NCBI RefSeq assembly: GCF_001625215.2
Contig: NC_030383.2
Span: 4,538,779 to 4,602,778, forward strand
Direction of reading: 5' to 3'
Source of the DNA: Daucus carota subsp. sativus
Lineage: Eukaryota > Streptophyta > Magnoliopsida > Apiales > Apiaceae
DNA: 64,000 nucleotides
Of the stretch, positions 22,791-36,590 are shown in pieces. How positions within the stretch are numbered: position 1 is the first letter of the stretch; each line of letters opens with the position of its first letter. The notes under the pieces are model-generated. The model did not search any database. It had not been told where the DNA came from and saw only the letters and a program-made list of their open reading frames with translations. Made by a program: the position numbers and the translations under genes.

Positions 22791-24310
22791 CCGATGATAA
22801 AATACCTAAAAGATTAAAAACAAGATTCAATCATTAACATCAAACAAATAATTTTAACACACAAATATAAATCAAATCAATTTTATCAAAACACCACCCA
22901 TACCTAAAAACAACAATTTCAATCATCCCATCTACTTTTTGAATGGATCTCCACCATAGCAATAGCATCGATACTTCCTTTGGAAAGGACCGTGCTGGTG
23001 ATGTGATGACTTTGAATATGTATGTAGATCTGTATAACATCTATACAGTATATAGATGTGAATTGAAAACTGGTAGTTCCTTCTTTTTATCGGTAGATGG
23101 AGAGATATGTAGATCGGATGATATGAATATATAGATATCAAGAGGCGGTGAAACCAAGGTGAATGATCGCTAAAATTCAAGGCATGCACGGGGTATTAAT
23201 TGAGATTTTAAAAGATTTTTTTGATATTCAATTAAGATATTAAATCATGATGATACAAAATCTGGTGCCATTCAATGCGGATTTTAATTTATGCTTAAAA
23301 GATAATGGTATTCAATTGTAATTATTTAAAATCCAATATTGTAAAAAGCGATCGGACTTAATCGGTGAAGTTACAGAACAAGGATTAATCGGGGATTAAT
23401 TGGATTGATCGGGGATTAATTGGATGATTAATGAAATTATCAAAATTTTAATCAGTTTGGCGAGTTACGAAACAGATATAAATTGGTGATTAATCGTGAT
23501 TAATCACCAACTTTTGGAACAAAGTTAAAATTAAATTGATGGTGATGGATTTTTTTGGACTTAATAAAATGATGAATTTCATAGGATTGTTTAGTATATT
23601 TTAAGATATTTAAATCATACCAAACTCCATGAGATTTTAAAAAATTTGTTTCATATATGAAATTAGGAGATATTCAACTCGGATTTTAAAAAAGTATCAT
23701 AATCTTATGATATTCAATCATGATTTTAAATTATGTTACAAAATCTGGTGGTATTCAATGAGGATTTTAATTTATGCTTAAAAATTCGATGGTATTCAAC
23801 TGATGAAATACTTAAAATCCATTAAATTTGATGACATTAAGATGCTAATAGATTTTTTTAGACTTCATGAAATGACCGATTTGTGAAATTGTTCTGTTTA
23901 TTTTAAGATATTTAAATCCTTCCAAAATTCATGATATTATCAAGTATTGTACTTAAATCCTAAAGACCGTAAACTATTTTAAAAATTCGTATAAAATCAA
24001 AATCACACAGAATCTATTAAAATACATAGACTATATAAGATACATTAAAATCTAAGTTGAATACACCACCTTAAGTTCTTATTTCTTTTTTTAGTTTTTG
24101 TGAATGTCTTCTATTATTTAAATGACTAGATTTTCTCAATTAATAAAAAAAAATGATTATTTGACCACTATTTTTTGTGAATAATTTGAATAAAACATTT
24201 AAATATTTTATAGGATATGATGAAAAAATAAAATTTAAAATTAATTTGAAAATTCAATTAAATTATATTATTGATATTTTCAATTCAAATCAGTATGACA
24301 ATGATCAAAT
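22791..24310. repeat. Array spacer, unit C (upstream flank)
   Basis: Non-coding, the close counterpart of 900-2339. It runs without interruption into CAACGAGGAATAG at 24316, giving the empty site for the LINE/copia insertion of unit A. Confidence 0.75.
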
Positions 24311-27300
24311 GTGTCAACGAGGAATAGTGGAAATAGTTGACAAATTATAACTTGTTAAGAAGAAAAATTGTATAATTCGTTCTAATTAAAATAACGATTA
24401 CATTCCTGGCCTAATTATTTATACATATACTTTATCTTTTTTTATTATTTCAAAAGTCATTTCGAATCAATAAAATATATTCATTTTACTTCTATCACAG
24501 CATCACAAAATATAGCATAAATTAAAGTTGATCTATTTTATAATGTTGCAGTCTATCTATATATATTATATTATATCTCATTTTTAGTTTGGTTTGTTGG
24601 TCACTAAAATTTAAAATTTATAAATTTCGGCATTTAAGACAATATTTGTAATCAATCTCCAAATTTGTTATTTCTTGACAATTAATTCTATTTTTTAAAG
24701 ATATTTTTCATGTTTTATCATAATTAAAACAGTCATAAAAAATTCTATTCTGTCCGACCACTATTATCTCATTTTCCTCCATTTTTTTCGTTTTCTTAAG
24801 AGCTTTATCTTGAATTTCCATTTAGTACTTCATGATTGTGTGGACTCGTTAAATAATTTTACATAATGCCCTATGTTAGCTACAAATTAACTTTATTAAA
24901 ACAACTTTGTTTTCTCAGTAGATCATGTTCATTTTAGGTTTTTCTTAGCCTTTTTCTTAGAGATAAAAGAATATTTTCATGATGCGCACCTATGACACAA
25001 AAAAAATTAGATTGTACAAAAATTGGTTATAGATACTCTACCTAATATGATTGAAAAATATTTATAATACAAAAATTCCTAAATCGGAAGAACACATTCC
25101 ATCTAATTTTAAAAATCATTAGTAAAATAATGATTAACACCAATAATAGACTCGGCACATAAATATTTAATTTAAAGGAACTCTAAAAAGTTTGTTATAA
25201 ATAATTATTCATGTGTATGAAATTGTTGAACAACTACAAAAAATAAACCAGCTCAAAAAATTAAAAATATCGCCATATAAGTGCTAACATGATCTTCAAG
25301 AAAATAATAAGTGTATATTTAACAATAATACATGATTTTTTTTTGTCAGAATACATGTGAGAAAAAATATTATCAAGTTACAATACTTGGGACACAGCTC
25401 AAATTAACTCAAGCGTCATGTTAGATGATAAACGATATATGACACAACCTAGATTTCCTTTGCAACCAACTCTACTCTTAATAAGGTAAAAAGATAATTG
25501 TGATGTAACCTAAAGTCTAACTTACACTTTAGATTAATATAATACAGTATAAGAGTCATCCTATTCACAAATATAGTTTTAATAAAAAAATAGATTATAG
25601 CTTCGGGAGGAGAAAATTATATAAGTTGAGCAAGCATCGCATTCGGAAAATTTCCACAAAGCTTTATTGGAAATTTGTACTAGTATGAAAAATTTATAAC
25701 TAATTTTCAAGATTGTAAACTTAAAACTACTTTTCAAGATATATAAGATATAGAATATGACTTTTAAGTCCTGTGTACTAAAAATAATATGTACTTGTGA
25801 ATGCGAAATATGTGAACTACATAATTATAAAACACCATCACAACTAAACTTAACCTAAATTGCTCCATGTTAATCGTCATGATTAAAGTGTTCATTGCAG
25901 TTGGATTTGTTAAGCGAACTTGGATCTTAGTCTAAGGAAAGGAGAAAAGAATTGCCAAACAAAAAGAAAGGATTTCTAAAAAACCTTGATAAAATTCCTC
26001 AATCCTTTAAACAAAAAGATCTTTTCAAGTTCCACCCAAGTTATTTAAGCTTGAGTTTCAACCAATTCCATTATCTAAACTCTAAAGCCCACATGCATAA
26101 CTTGTACTTAAATCAAGTAGTTATCCAAAACATCATTTGACATAAACTAAATACATTCTCAATAATAATACACAAGAACCTATATTCTCGATCACACCTA
26201 TATTCTCGATCGACATATATATGAAGTAGTAACCAATAGTCACCAAAATAATTCCTAAGCTAAAAATATAATAAATATTTTTTAATATTTTTCACTAAAT
26301 TGCGGAAGATGTACCGATTGCAACTATTTGTGCTTTAATTTCAGCAAGTAAGCAATAAGATACAAGTTTGGAATTAACATATCGATCTTTTTTACGTAGG
26401 CTTTAGTTGTTACACGCATATAATTGGAGGCATTGCACGTATAATTCATAATAGCATAATCGTAAAAAAGAATTACTTCAACTCTAGACAGATGCTTGCA
26501 CAGGAAATTGACATAAATTCTTTCATATTTTGAACTGGTTACTCATTATGCTGCCATTATACCTGTCATGCCGTCCTCAAATTCTAATGAATTTCTTAGC
26601 ATCCAAATTAAAATTTCTTAAATAGTTATAGAGAACAGGAAATATGGAAAACCATTGCAAACAAATAGAATATTAATTTAAACGGTTAAAAAGCATCAGA
26701 AACTTGATTTCGCTTTATTTATGATTCTCTTGGGAGGAATTTGAGTAACTCATCTTCAGCTTGCAATGATTTTGAAACACGGTCGAATAGCTAGGAACAA
26801 GAAGACGAAAGAACAAGAATAATTGAGTAGGCAAAGGTAATTGATTCATTGTTATATACTGTCACAAAATAAGAAAGATTAATTCAAATGAAGAAAAGAA
26901 TAGTCAAACAAACACATCTATTTATCACCCATATATGAGATAACAATATATTTTTATAGAGAATTTACAAAGTTTAAAGGCCCAGCATGGCGGGCATAAA
27001 TACTAGTTATGATATAAGTGCAGATGTAAATATATACTCTATGATCAATCCTTGCACGTATCTAAGTGTGTATGTAAAAAAATTAGAGGGGAAGGGGGGA
27101 TCAGCCTGTATATGAGCTTCTCGAACATAGTTAGCGCAAACTAAACACCTTACTCGCTGCAAGACGTTGGTAAGTTCTGCATTAAGCACTTTTAATAGAT
27201 GATGGGATTCAAACCTGTCCACATATATCAGACTTATCCAACTCTAAATGAATCACTAAAGTAACCAATAATCGAGCCGATTCTTAAGCCCTGATCCTCG

Positions 27301-27395
27301 ACAAAATTTCAAGAAACAAAAAGCTTTCATATATAAGCTCTGGTTAGGGACGCCCAGTCGATGACCTACAAGTAAAAGATGGGATAATAAAAAAT
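24311..27395. repeat. Array spacer, unit C (main part)
   Basis: Non-coding. Aligns with 7828-10245 (minus the Helitron), then with 20190-21100, then with 13500-13890. No gene was recognised in either orientation. Confidence 0.7.
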
Positions 27396-27589
27396 CGGTT
27401 TTTCAAATGTGTGCCCACAATAAACACCAACTCTGATGAAAATGGCTTGTTTTTATTGGTGGAATTGGTGTGCATGCCGCAGGGGCCATGCATGCATCAA
27501 TATTTATTATTTATCGACCAATCAAAACTTACCACTCTCATGAAAGTTAGTGATTATTGTGTGCCCATAGGCACACCACGGATAATCTC
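27396..27589. mobile_element. Small MITE, Mutator-like, 194 bp (family 1, member 2)
   Basis: Starts CGGTTTTTCAAATGTGTGCCC and ends GGCACACCACGGATAATCTC. It is flanked by a perfect 9-bp duplication ATAAAAAAT (27387-27395 and 27590-27598). It shares GTGTGCCC, CCAATCAAAAC and ATTATTGTGTGCCCAT phrases with the member at 12174-12357. The right tip has diverged. The sister spacer near 13875 lacks it. Confidence 0.85.
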
Positions 27590-27598
27590 ATAAAAAAT

Positions 27599-28845
27599 AA
27601 CAAGACAACTACGTTTCCCATGCAAGCAAATATTGGAGAGAGGAACAAGCAATTGTATCTGAACGTTTGAACACGCAAAAAGCAGATAGAAGAGGACCGG
27701 GCAGCTGTTCCTGGACAACCACTACAAAATACACACCGACCACATAAATGAAAACACCGAGCATACATCATAGATAGGGATGAAGGAGTAATTTCATCCT
27801 CGTTGAATGATGGGCAAGATTGTAATTTCAAAAAGAAATTGGGCTCACGTATCCTTTTTGTTGCAGCATTTATATCTGTAATAGAAGATTTCATTAAAAA
27901 TTATTTCATTTTATTGTTTTAATTATATTTGTATTATATTTTAAAATTATTTCTAAACACATACAATGCAAAACACATGTATTTAGATTTGTATCCTCAA
28001 AATCTATTTATAATTTAAGGTTTTGCATTTTAAGGTTCTATTTGAAGGATTGATTCTTATATTTCTATACATACCATAAGTTTGATTAATTAAAACTTAT
28101 ATAATCACTATTTATTTTTATCTGATATAATGACTATTTATGAAAATTAGGTATGATGACAAATAATTTTATAAAAATAATATTTTTAATTCAAATCTTG
28201 TTTTGATAAGATATTATACAACAACAATCATTGCTTTTTAAGGAGAAATTTATAATTTATCCAAAAGTACCTGTGATCACCCTTTATGATATACACTAAT
28301 AACAAATAGATAAGTGATTAAAATAAATTCTCATATTATTTAACCTGAAGCTAATTTAAACTTATCTGCTAATTAGATTTCAATATTCCAAATCAAAAAT
28401 CTTTTTGCAACTGTACAGCTCAATCAAAAAAATTACAATCTCAAACCAAGTTTCTTGATACTCTTTGAACTTTTACATTAAAGGATCCGGTTGTGAACTT
28501 TAACTTAGTTTAATTTTCATCACATATAGATAATTAAAAGTTAGTTCGTGTTGGTAGAACAATTGACTGATGGAGATGGAATTTTTAAGTTTGTTTAAGG
28601 ATTTATTTCGTCCTAATTGATAGACGATTTGCTAAGAGATTACTAACGAAATTATTCTCACACAGATACAACACACTCACATCAATTAAATGAAAAATAC
28701 TTAAAGATACAAAAATGATTTCACAAATATCTTTTTCATTTTATTGGTTCTATAAAATAATATTCCAACAGTCCGTGTATTATTGCATATATGCAAAGAC
28801 AGGAAATGAATTCATACAGAATTATTTACACAGCTAAAGTAATAA
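27599..28845. repeat. Array spacer, unit C (distal part)
   Basis: Non-coding. Aligns with 13885-15600 and with 52275-56570 in pieces. Confidence 0.65.
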
Positions 28846-29110
28846 TGCCCAGCCTTCCTGTCTAAAGCTTTGGATGCCATCTCCCGCCCTCTTGTTCTTT
28901 TCCTTTTGAAGCAAATTTTGATACTGGTATTAAAGCAGTTGGCATTCATGATTATTAGAAATATGCAGAGCCTGCTAAAATTGGGGACTGGGCTGTTGTC
29001 AATTTTCTCTGCCCGATGTGATGTTCGCAGCCTCTGTTCTTGCCACGTCTTAATGTCTTGAGGATGTAGGACTGGCAATATATGTGAGTGATCACAATGT
29101 TTTACTGATG
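28846..29110 (-). pseudogene. SMARCA3-like helicase relic, array copy D
   Basis: Only scraps remain. EMASKALDRKAG on the minus strand near 28850-28885 matches the C-terminal tail of copies B and C. A weak remnant of the RING coding region (LRTWQ.../CCHVLTS-like) lies near 29030-29095, and from 29101 the sequence joins the upstream flank (TTACTGATGTACCAAG) shared with copies A and C. Almost the whole gene is deleted. Confidence 0.7.
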
Positions 29111-30177
29111 TACCAAGAACAATCCCGATGATAAAATACCTAAAAGATTAAAAACAAGATTCAATAATCGACATCAAACAAATAATTTTAACACACAAAT
29201 ATAAATCAAATCAATTTTATCGAAACACCACACATACCTGAAAGCAACAATTTCAATCATCCAATCTACTCTTTCAATGGATCTCCACTGTAGCAACTGC
29301 CTCGACACTTCCTTTGGAAAGGACCGTGCTGGTGATGTGATGACTTTGAATATGTATGTAGATCTGTATAACATCTACGCAGTACCCACATATGTAAAAT
29401 AGATGGGAATTGAAAACGGGCAGTTCATTCTTTTTATCAGTAGACGGAGATATATATATATATAGAGAGAGACCATGAAAGTATGAAACCAAGGTGAATG
29501 ATTGCTAAAAGCCTAAAAGTCAAGGTTATGCAAGCATATTAATTGAGATTTTAAAGATTATTTTCCATTCATGAAATTCAGTGATATTATACTCAGATTT
29601 TAAAGATTTTTGGGATATTCAATTAAGATTTTAAATCATGCTACAAAAATGGTGTTATTCAATGTGGATTTTAATTTATGCTTAAAAATATGATTGTATT
29701 TAATTGATATTATTCATAATCCATTAAAATATTTCATAAAATGATGGATTATATAGGATTGTTCAATATAATATATTTTAAGATATTTGAATCCTATCAA
29801 AATCCACGAGATTTTAAAAGATTTGTTTTATTTATGAAATTCGAGGATATTTAACTCAGATTTTAATAAATGTATCATATATAATCTTAAAATATTCGAT
29901 TATGATTTTAAATTATACTATAAAATACGGTGGTATTCAATAAGGATTTTAATTTATGCTTAAAAATCGATGGTATTTAATTGGGATATTTAAAATCCAT
30001 CAAAATCTGATGGCATTCAAATGTTGATGGATTTTTTAGATTTTATGAAACTGTTCAATATATTTAAATATTTATGAATCTTACCAAAATTCATGAGATT
30101 TTCAAGTATTGTACTTCAATCCTAAAGACTCTACAATATTTAACAATTCACATAAAATCAAAATCACATACAATCTA
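29111..30177. repeat. Array spacer, unit D, cut by the LINE
   Basis: Aligns with 900-2045 and 22800-24010. The homology stops at CAATCTATT, where the LINE tail begins. The rest of unit D is not found on the far side of the LINE and CACTA elements. Confidence 0.65.
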
Positions 30178-30205
30178 TTTTTTTTGAAGTCAAAATGAGC
30201 TTTCA

Positions 30206-33200
30206 TTAAGAAGGAACATCATACAAGAGAGCCTCCACCAAACTACTAGGAGGAGACGTAAAAATGCTTGGGCATTCTAGCAAATAAGGAACTCGAGCCA
30301 TCAAATGGGCTACTTTGTTTGCTTGCCTTTTAGCAAAATGAATCGACAAACCCGGCCTAGATCGAATAAGAGAACTGCATTCATCTAGAACGTAACCAAC
30401 TTCTAGAGTAATATCAGTGGGGCGAGTAAGAGCATGAACCGCAAGAAGAGAATCCGATTCAATCTCTATTTTGTGATAAGGCAACCCAGATGCCCATTGG
30501 AGACCCTCCCTAATGGCAACCACCTCAGCTTCAAACACAGAACTCACCATTAACATCTTCCTGACTTGACCCATGACAAAACCACCTGCATGATCCCGCA
30601 GAACAAAGCCAACAGAAAAGGTATTGTCCCCTAGCTTAATTGATGCATCTGCATTCAGCTTATAGGAACCCGTAGCTGGAGGTTTCCACCTGTGCATAGA
30701 CTCCTGCCTGCTTATAGGGCCATGTACTGTCGTTGTGGCACGAGACTTCTTTGCCGCCTTCCAATCATTAAAGTACTTGAGACTCCACTCCATAGCGATT
30801 CTTCCATTAACTGTCTTGTCCTCCCAAACTCTTTTGTTGTGGAAAAACCAGATCCCCCACAGCACTCTTGCTATCTGAACTAATTGATCATGACCTGCTG
30901 TGCTCAGAGTTTGAAGTAGCCAATCAGGAGCATACTCGACTTCGCTCATCTCTAAATAGATTCCAACGTAGTGCCAGCAGCTAGTTGCAAAAGGGCAATC
31001 AAAGAACACATGCAGCAAGTGTTCGACGTCTGAATCACACATGGGACATATGATTGGTAGATCTACACCTCGAGCTCTCAATCTATTGCGAACAGGGATG
31101 TTGTTACGGCAAAACCTCTATAGAAATGTTTTAACTTTATGGGGAACCTCTAAACGCCATAATTTACCCCAGCCAGAGCTTTGTACAACGTTTGTGTTAC
31201 ACATATGAACGTCACACCAGTACTGATAACCTGTCTTGACAGAGTATTGGCCATCTAATGATTTCGTCCAAGCAATACGATCCTTGACAGGACCTAAAGG
31301 TATCCTAGTGGCAAGAATACAACGAGCATCTTCTTCGGTAAAGAGGTCACATATCTTAGGTTCGTCCCATCTTTTGTCGTCACCCAGAAACAAATCAGTA
31401 ACACAGATAGTGGATATTCCATACTCAACCCCCTGATCTACACAGAAACCTGTCTTCTGCCTGAGCCAGGGATATTTAACAGCGTTGATGGCCATCCCAT
31501 CCCCCAAGACCCATCTGAAGCCACCATACAACGAATCTTTGGCAGTCATCAACCCCGACCAAATGAAACTAGCTCCGTTTTCATTTTAGCTTGCAACAGA
31601 TCGCAGTTCGGAAAATAGCGACCTTTATAGAGTCGAGCTACAAGCGACTGAGGATCTTTAATGAGCTTCCAACATTGCTTTCCAATCAAGGCAATATTAA
31701 AACCATACAAACTCCGAAAACCCAGCCCCCCTCGATGTTTAGACATACTCATATCACCCCAACCAAGCCAATTAATACCTATGTTTTGCCGCGGTTTCGA
31801 GTTCCACCAGTACTTGTTCATGATCCTCTCCATCTCCCGACAAAGAGTTTTCGGTAATAAGAAGCATGACGTGCAATACGAAGGAATGGATTGAGCGCCA
31901 TTTTTGATCAGAATCGTCTTTCCTGCCTGAGATATAGATTTAGGACGCCAACTTTGCACCCTTTTCCACAGCTTCTCCTTGATGAACCCAAAAACCTTCT
32001 TCTTTGATCTCCCCACTAGAGAAGGTAGCCCAAGATATTTACTGTCATGAAAGTTGTTAGACACTCCCAGAATATTTGAGAGTTCATTTCTGACCCGTTG
32101 TTGAACATTTGAACTGAAATGAATTCCCGACTTTTGGAAATTCACAGACTGCCCAGATAAAGTTTCATACGTATTTAGCAGACCTTTAATAATTTCAGCT
32201 TCCCCCCGGCTGGCTCGAAAGAATAGAAAACTATCATCCGCAAACAAAAGATGTGTGACCACTGGAGCTGCAGAACAGATCTGTGCCCCATGAATGAGGC
32301 CTTCATTTTATGCATTACTCAGACTACTAGATAGTCCCTCCACACATAGAAGAAATAGGTACGGGGATAGGGGATCCCCCTGACGGAGTCCCCGAGTAGG
32401 CTGAATTGGACCAATCGAAGAACCGTTAACGCAAAATTCGTAAGAAACCGTGGTAATACACAGCATCATCCATTGTATCCATTGCTGACTGAAACCCATT
32501 CCTCTCATACTCTCCTTAAGAAACTCCCAATCAACTCTGTCGTAGGCCTTACTTATATCAAGTTTTAAAGCAACCTCCCCCACCTCTCTTTTGCTTTTCT
32601 TCTACATATGATGAATAATTTCAAAAGCAACCAAGACGTTATCAGTGATACTTCGACCAGGCACGAAGGCAGATTGATGCTCAGAAATTAGGGTAGGGAG
32701 AACAATTTTTAATCTATTCGAGAGAACTTTTGCCATAATCTTGTAGAGAACATTGCAGAGAGCTATCGACCTCAAGTCTTTCATACATTTAGCATTTTCC
32801 TTCTTTGGGATGAGGACCACGTTCGTATCATTCACGTTTGCAGGAAACGAGCAGTTGGAAAGCCATTCTTTACAACAAAGGAAAACTTCGTGCCCCAGAA
32901 TAGCCCAGAATTGCTGAAAGAAAGCTAGATTCAAACCATCAGGTCCAGAGGCCTTGTCAGGGTGCATCTATTTAACTGCAGTTGTAAATTCCTCAAATGT
33001 CACTTCAGCCACAAGATCTGCATTCTGAGCCGCTGTGACACGCCTATCAGATGGCAGATTGGGACTAGCATTATGACTTCTGCCCCTCGAAAACACCTCT
33101 GTGAAATAGCCCTTAACAACTTGGCACATATCCTCATGGTTATGAATTTGCTCACCCTCATCGTTCTCTGGAAATGCAATATGATTTGTTCTCTTTCTTG

Positions 33201-34286
33201 CAGAAGCAGTGGCATGAAAAAACTTTGTATTCGCATCGCCCTCAGCTAGCCAGTAATTCTTCGCTCGTTGTTTCCAATAAGTTTCCTCATGAAGCAACAA
33301 TACATTTAGCTTTTCTTTCTCAATGAAATACTGTTCCACTCCTGGCATATCAGTTCGGTCGGAAAAGCTAGCTACTATCTCTTTCTGTTTTTTGACTTTA
33401 TCCCGGAATTTGTGGAAGAAGTTTCTGCCCCAACGAGCCATGAAACTCGACACTGAGATGAGCTTTGGCAGAATATTTATAGCAGGCATCTCCAACCAAA
33501 AATCTGAAACATCTTTTTCCGGAAGCTGGGTTCTCTCAGCCAAGTGTTTTCAAACCGGAAACGAAATACTCTCCTCGGAAAAGAAGTACTAACCAGGTCT
33601 AAGAGTAATGGATCGTGATCCGAAGCTGAAGCATGAGATACTGAAAGCTTACAGAGAGGGAATAGATTCCACCAGGCCTGATTAGCAAAACACCTATCGA
33701 GTCTTTCCTTCACCCACCCTGGTTTGCCTCGACATCGTTCCCAGGTGAATTTGCCTCCATAAAGATCAAGCTCAGCAAGCAGACTGTCATCTATAGCATT
33801 TCGAAAACCCTCCATTAAGCTTCTGGGATGTGGAACTCCGCCCCATTTGTCCGAATCATAAAGGAGATCATTGAAATCTCCCACGATACACCACGGGAGA
33901 TCAGACAAATTTGCTAGATTGCAAATAAGGTTCCATGAGTTCTGACGCCTTGATCTTTCAGGGAACCCATAAAAACACGTAAGACGCCAACTAACGGTGT
34001 TATTATGTTTAAAAAGAATATCAACATGATTCTGGGAGTACCCATTTATTTCACAAGCTGCGTTGTTACGCCAAAAGATACCAAGACCACCACTACGACC
34101 AATACAATTTATTGCGAAACATTGAGAAAAACCAAACTTAATACGAAGTTGCTCTATACTATCTGCTTTTGAAATAGTTTCAGAAAGAAAAAGGACATCG
34201 GGTTTATGTGATTTTATCAAATCACAAAGAACACGAACTCTCTTAAGGTTCCCCAACCCCTGACAGTTCCAGCTTAACACATTCAT
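30206..34286 (-). pseudogene. LINE ORF2: endonuclease, reverse transcriptase, RNase H
   Basis: Starts MNVLSWNCQG, overlapping the ORF1 stop as ATGA (34283-34286). Endonuclease residues are visible: Asn in WNCQG, Glu in LSETI, GDFND and SDHDPL. The RT shows KASGPDG, IALCNVLYK, SAFVPGR, the A-box Asp in LDISKAYDRV, GLRQGDPLSPYLF and the catalytic FADDS. The zinc-knuckle-like CPMCDSDVEHLLHVFFDC and RNase H (Asp in LNADAS, Glu in EAEVVA, Asp in ESDSL) follow. Breaks: extra A residues near 33515, stops at 32968-32970, 32602-32604, 32308-32310 and 31118-31120, and a frameshift near 31570. Confidence 0.92.
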
Positions 34287-35449
34287 TGCGACTGGCTAGC
34301 TTGCTTCGCGAGCTGAGCCAATAATTCAAGTGAAGAAGATGCAAAATCCCTAGAAGAAATTGCATGTTCAGAGACAGAGTTTCCATGGCCACCTTCTATT
34401 TCCATGAGCTCCTCTTTGTCAGCCCCACGCCGCCTTTTTCGTGCATCCATATTGAGCCCAATCAGCTCCTGAGCAGACGGCCCATTAACTGGTTTGAAGT
34501 TGTTATTTCCCGCGTCCATATTTGGAAAAACCAGCTGACAATCTGATCCCGGGATAGTAGCCTCGTTTGAAAGTTGATGCCTTATCCCACTCCTAGATTG
34601 TTGTTTGACTCCATCTTCAGTGGAACAATAACTGCCCGAGCCGTAATTCACGCCCCAATCCTCATCTCTCTCATCACGAAGCCACTTGCTCCGTTCTTGT
34701 CCTGCCATGCGCCGCTGCGGCGCTCTCAACCAGACTCCCCACTCCCTGAGAGATTCATCAGTGCCCATCCCCAGTCTCTTGTTACAGAACCTCTCTATGT
34801 GTGTTACCATACCACACGTGAAACAGAAATTACCCAGCCTCTCGTACTTACATTGTACAATACATTCAGCCCCATTCCTCCTACATATCTTCTTCTTCCT
34901 TTTTAGAGGTTTTCGAACGTCAATCTTAATCTTAATTCGCATGCACTCTCGCCATATGCTTGTGTTGTTGTTTGGATCGTAACTCTGAAAAGAGCCAAAG
35001 AAATCACCGAGTTGTTTGCCAGCGGCTTCAGTCATGAAACCATTTGGTAGGCCATGCAGTTGAATCCAAAACGATAACTCAAAAAGAGGGACCTCTAAAG
35101 GGTCCATCCCCTTGTCGATAATACTGATGATAAGCATAGCTCCGTCAAAAGACCAAGGTCCACCCGATAACACCCATTGCATATCATCTATATGATAAAA
35201 CTGAAATAGAAAGATACCCGGTTTCAGATCCTTAATGTTTATACCCCTAACAGGACGCCAGATATCAGCAAGCTTTGACTTCATTGCTCTAATGTTAAGA
35301 CTCTTTTCCGTCAAGAAACGGCCAACCAAGCATAGTTTGAACTTGTTTGATGCCTCCTCAGCCTCCTCCCCAAAACAGAGTCCTTCATTCTCCTTATCAT
35401 CAAGACCCATAGCAGCCATACGTGCGCCAATATCCTCCACCCTTGCCAT
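34283..35449 (-). CDS. LINE ORF1, DUF4283/zinc-knuckle nucleic-acid-binding protein
   Basis: 388 codons from the ATG of MARVEDIGARMAAMG. The DUF4283-like part spans residues about 30-160 (CLVGRFLTEKSLNIRAMK, WRPVRGINIKDL, FQFYHIDDMQWVLSGGPWSFD), followed by LSFWIQLHGLP and one zinc knuckle CFTCGMVTHIERFC (CX2CX4HX4C). It would bind LINE RNA. Unlike ORF2 it is uninterrupted. Its TGA overlaps the ORF2 ATG, so ORF2 translation probably depended on re-initiation. Confidence 0.9.
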   Translation of the reverse strand: MARVEDIGARMAAMGLDDKENEGLCFGEEAEEASNKFKLCLVGRFLTEKSLNIRAMKSKLADIWRPVRGINIKDLKPGIFLFQFYHIDDMQWVLSGGPWSFDGAMLIISIIDKGMDPLEVPLFELSFWIQLHGLPNGFMTEAAGKQLGDFFGSFQSYDPNNNTSIWRECMRIKIKIDVRKPLKRKKKICRRNGAECIVQCKYERLGNFCFTCGMVTHIERFCNKRLGMGTDESLREWGVWLRAPQRRMAGQERSKWLRDERDEDWGVNYGSGSYCSTEDGVKQQSRSGIRHQLSNEATIPGSDCQLVFPNMDAGNNNFKPVNGPSAQELIGLNMDARKRRRGADKEELMEIEGGHGNSVSEHAISSRDFASSSLELLAQLAKQASQSQ

Positions 35450-35534
35450 GAATGCCAGAAAAAACCAAGCTCTCACAACTCAAAGAGAGGAGAGAAAAAC
35501 AAGACTCTCACAGAGGAGAGAAATTAGAATAGTT

Positions 35535-35548
35535 CACTACAAGAAAAA
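35535..35548. repeat. CACTA terminal inverted repeat, left
   Basis: CACTACAAGAAAAA, perfect partner of 40755-40768. Confidence 0.95.
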
Positions 35549-36590
35549 ATGAATCAGACAAGGGTTTTTGCCCGTTGTCTGAAATCCTCAAATACCGTTG
35601 AGTATTGAGATGCCGTCTGATACTAGGATGAGACAACGGTACGCGATCGTTGTCTGTCTCTGGCTAAGACAAGAGGAAACTCTTTACAAAATGTTGTGAG
35701 AATGCTGGATGAGACAATTGTTTATGATCGCTTACCTATTGTAAAACAAGTGATTAGTCAAGTGTTTGTTAGGTGATAACCTGTTGTTAATCTTCTTTTC
35801 CACAACAGTGTCTTTAAGTGGACGTGTTGTCTTGCTTCAGTTTAGTCAACAGTTTATGGTATCATAAAAATTGCCCAGTTTCTGAAATTACAATGGTTTT
35901 GTACAATGGACAATTGTTAAACAAGGTACTACTCAAGGGAGTATAGTTCATCTACAAGTTCTGATTAGCCTTATGACAATGGTTTCTGTCAAATAAATTG
36001 TTGTCTTGCTCTAATATATTCCACGGTTTCTAGGATCCTACCCATTGTAAAGATTTTAATAAGACAACTGTGTCGTATTATGGACTATTGTAAGGTATCT
36101 TATTAGCCAACAGTCTATAGATTATCACACAATTGTTGATCTCGTTTACACACAATGGTCTATAGGTTATCAACAATTGTTAATCTGCCTTACACACAAT
36201 AGTCTATAGGTTATCAACAAGTGTTGATTTGCCTTACATACAATGGTTTCTCTAAAATAAAGTGTAGTCTTGCTTTTACATATTCAATTGTTTTCTTTGG
36301 AGAAGCGTTGTGAGAATAATGTGGGACAACGGTTGTTATTTCTTAAAGAGTTGTGAACATTGTATTTTGCCAATGGTTTCTTTTTTAACTAACAGTTGTG
36401 TGTAGGCTATATTACTGTATGGTTTTGTTGTTAAAAGGAGTTGTGTATTATTTGTTTGTACAATCATTTGTTAACACCTTTTGGAACCAAACTATTGTCT
36501 CATACATATTGTAACAAGAAACCTGAATGTGAACTCATTGCCTAACAAAAGATCAAACAATTGTTTTAGCAAACCTATTTAAATCGAAAC
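35549..36590. promoter_or_regulatory. CACTA left subterminal repeat region
   Basis: Non-coding. Dozens of variants of ACAACGGT, CAATGGTT and GTTGTCT in both orientations, for example around 35630, 35660 and 36330. Such arrays are binding sites for the element's DNA-binding protein in characterised CACTA elements. Confidence 0.7.

Larger units (their letters stand above)
30178..35534 (-). mobile_element. L1-type LINE with RNase H, degenerate, about 5.36 kb
   Basis: Full-length layout on the minus strand: ORF1 (34283-35449), then ORF2 with endonuclease, reverse transcriptase and RNase H (about 30206-34286), and a short A tail (8 T on the plus strand, about 30178-30185). The 5' end is not exact because a CACTA element is inserted at 35535, within or at the edge of the LINE 5' UTR. 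ORF2 has at least four stops and two frameshifts, so the element is dead. Confidence 0.92.
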
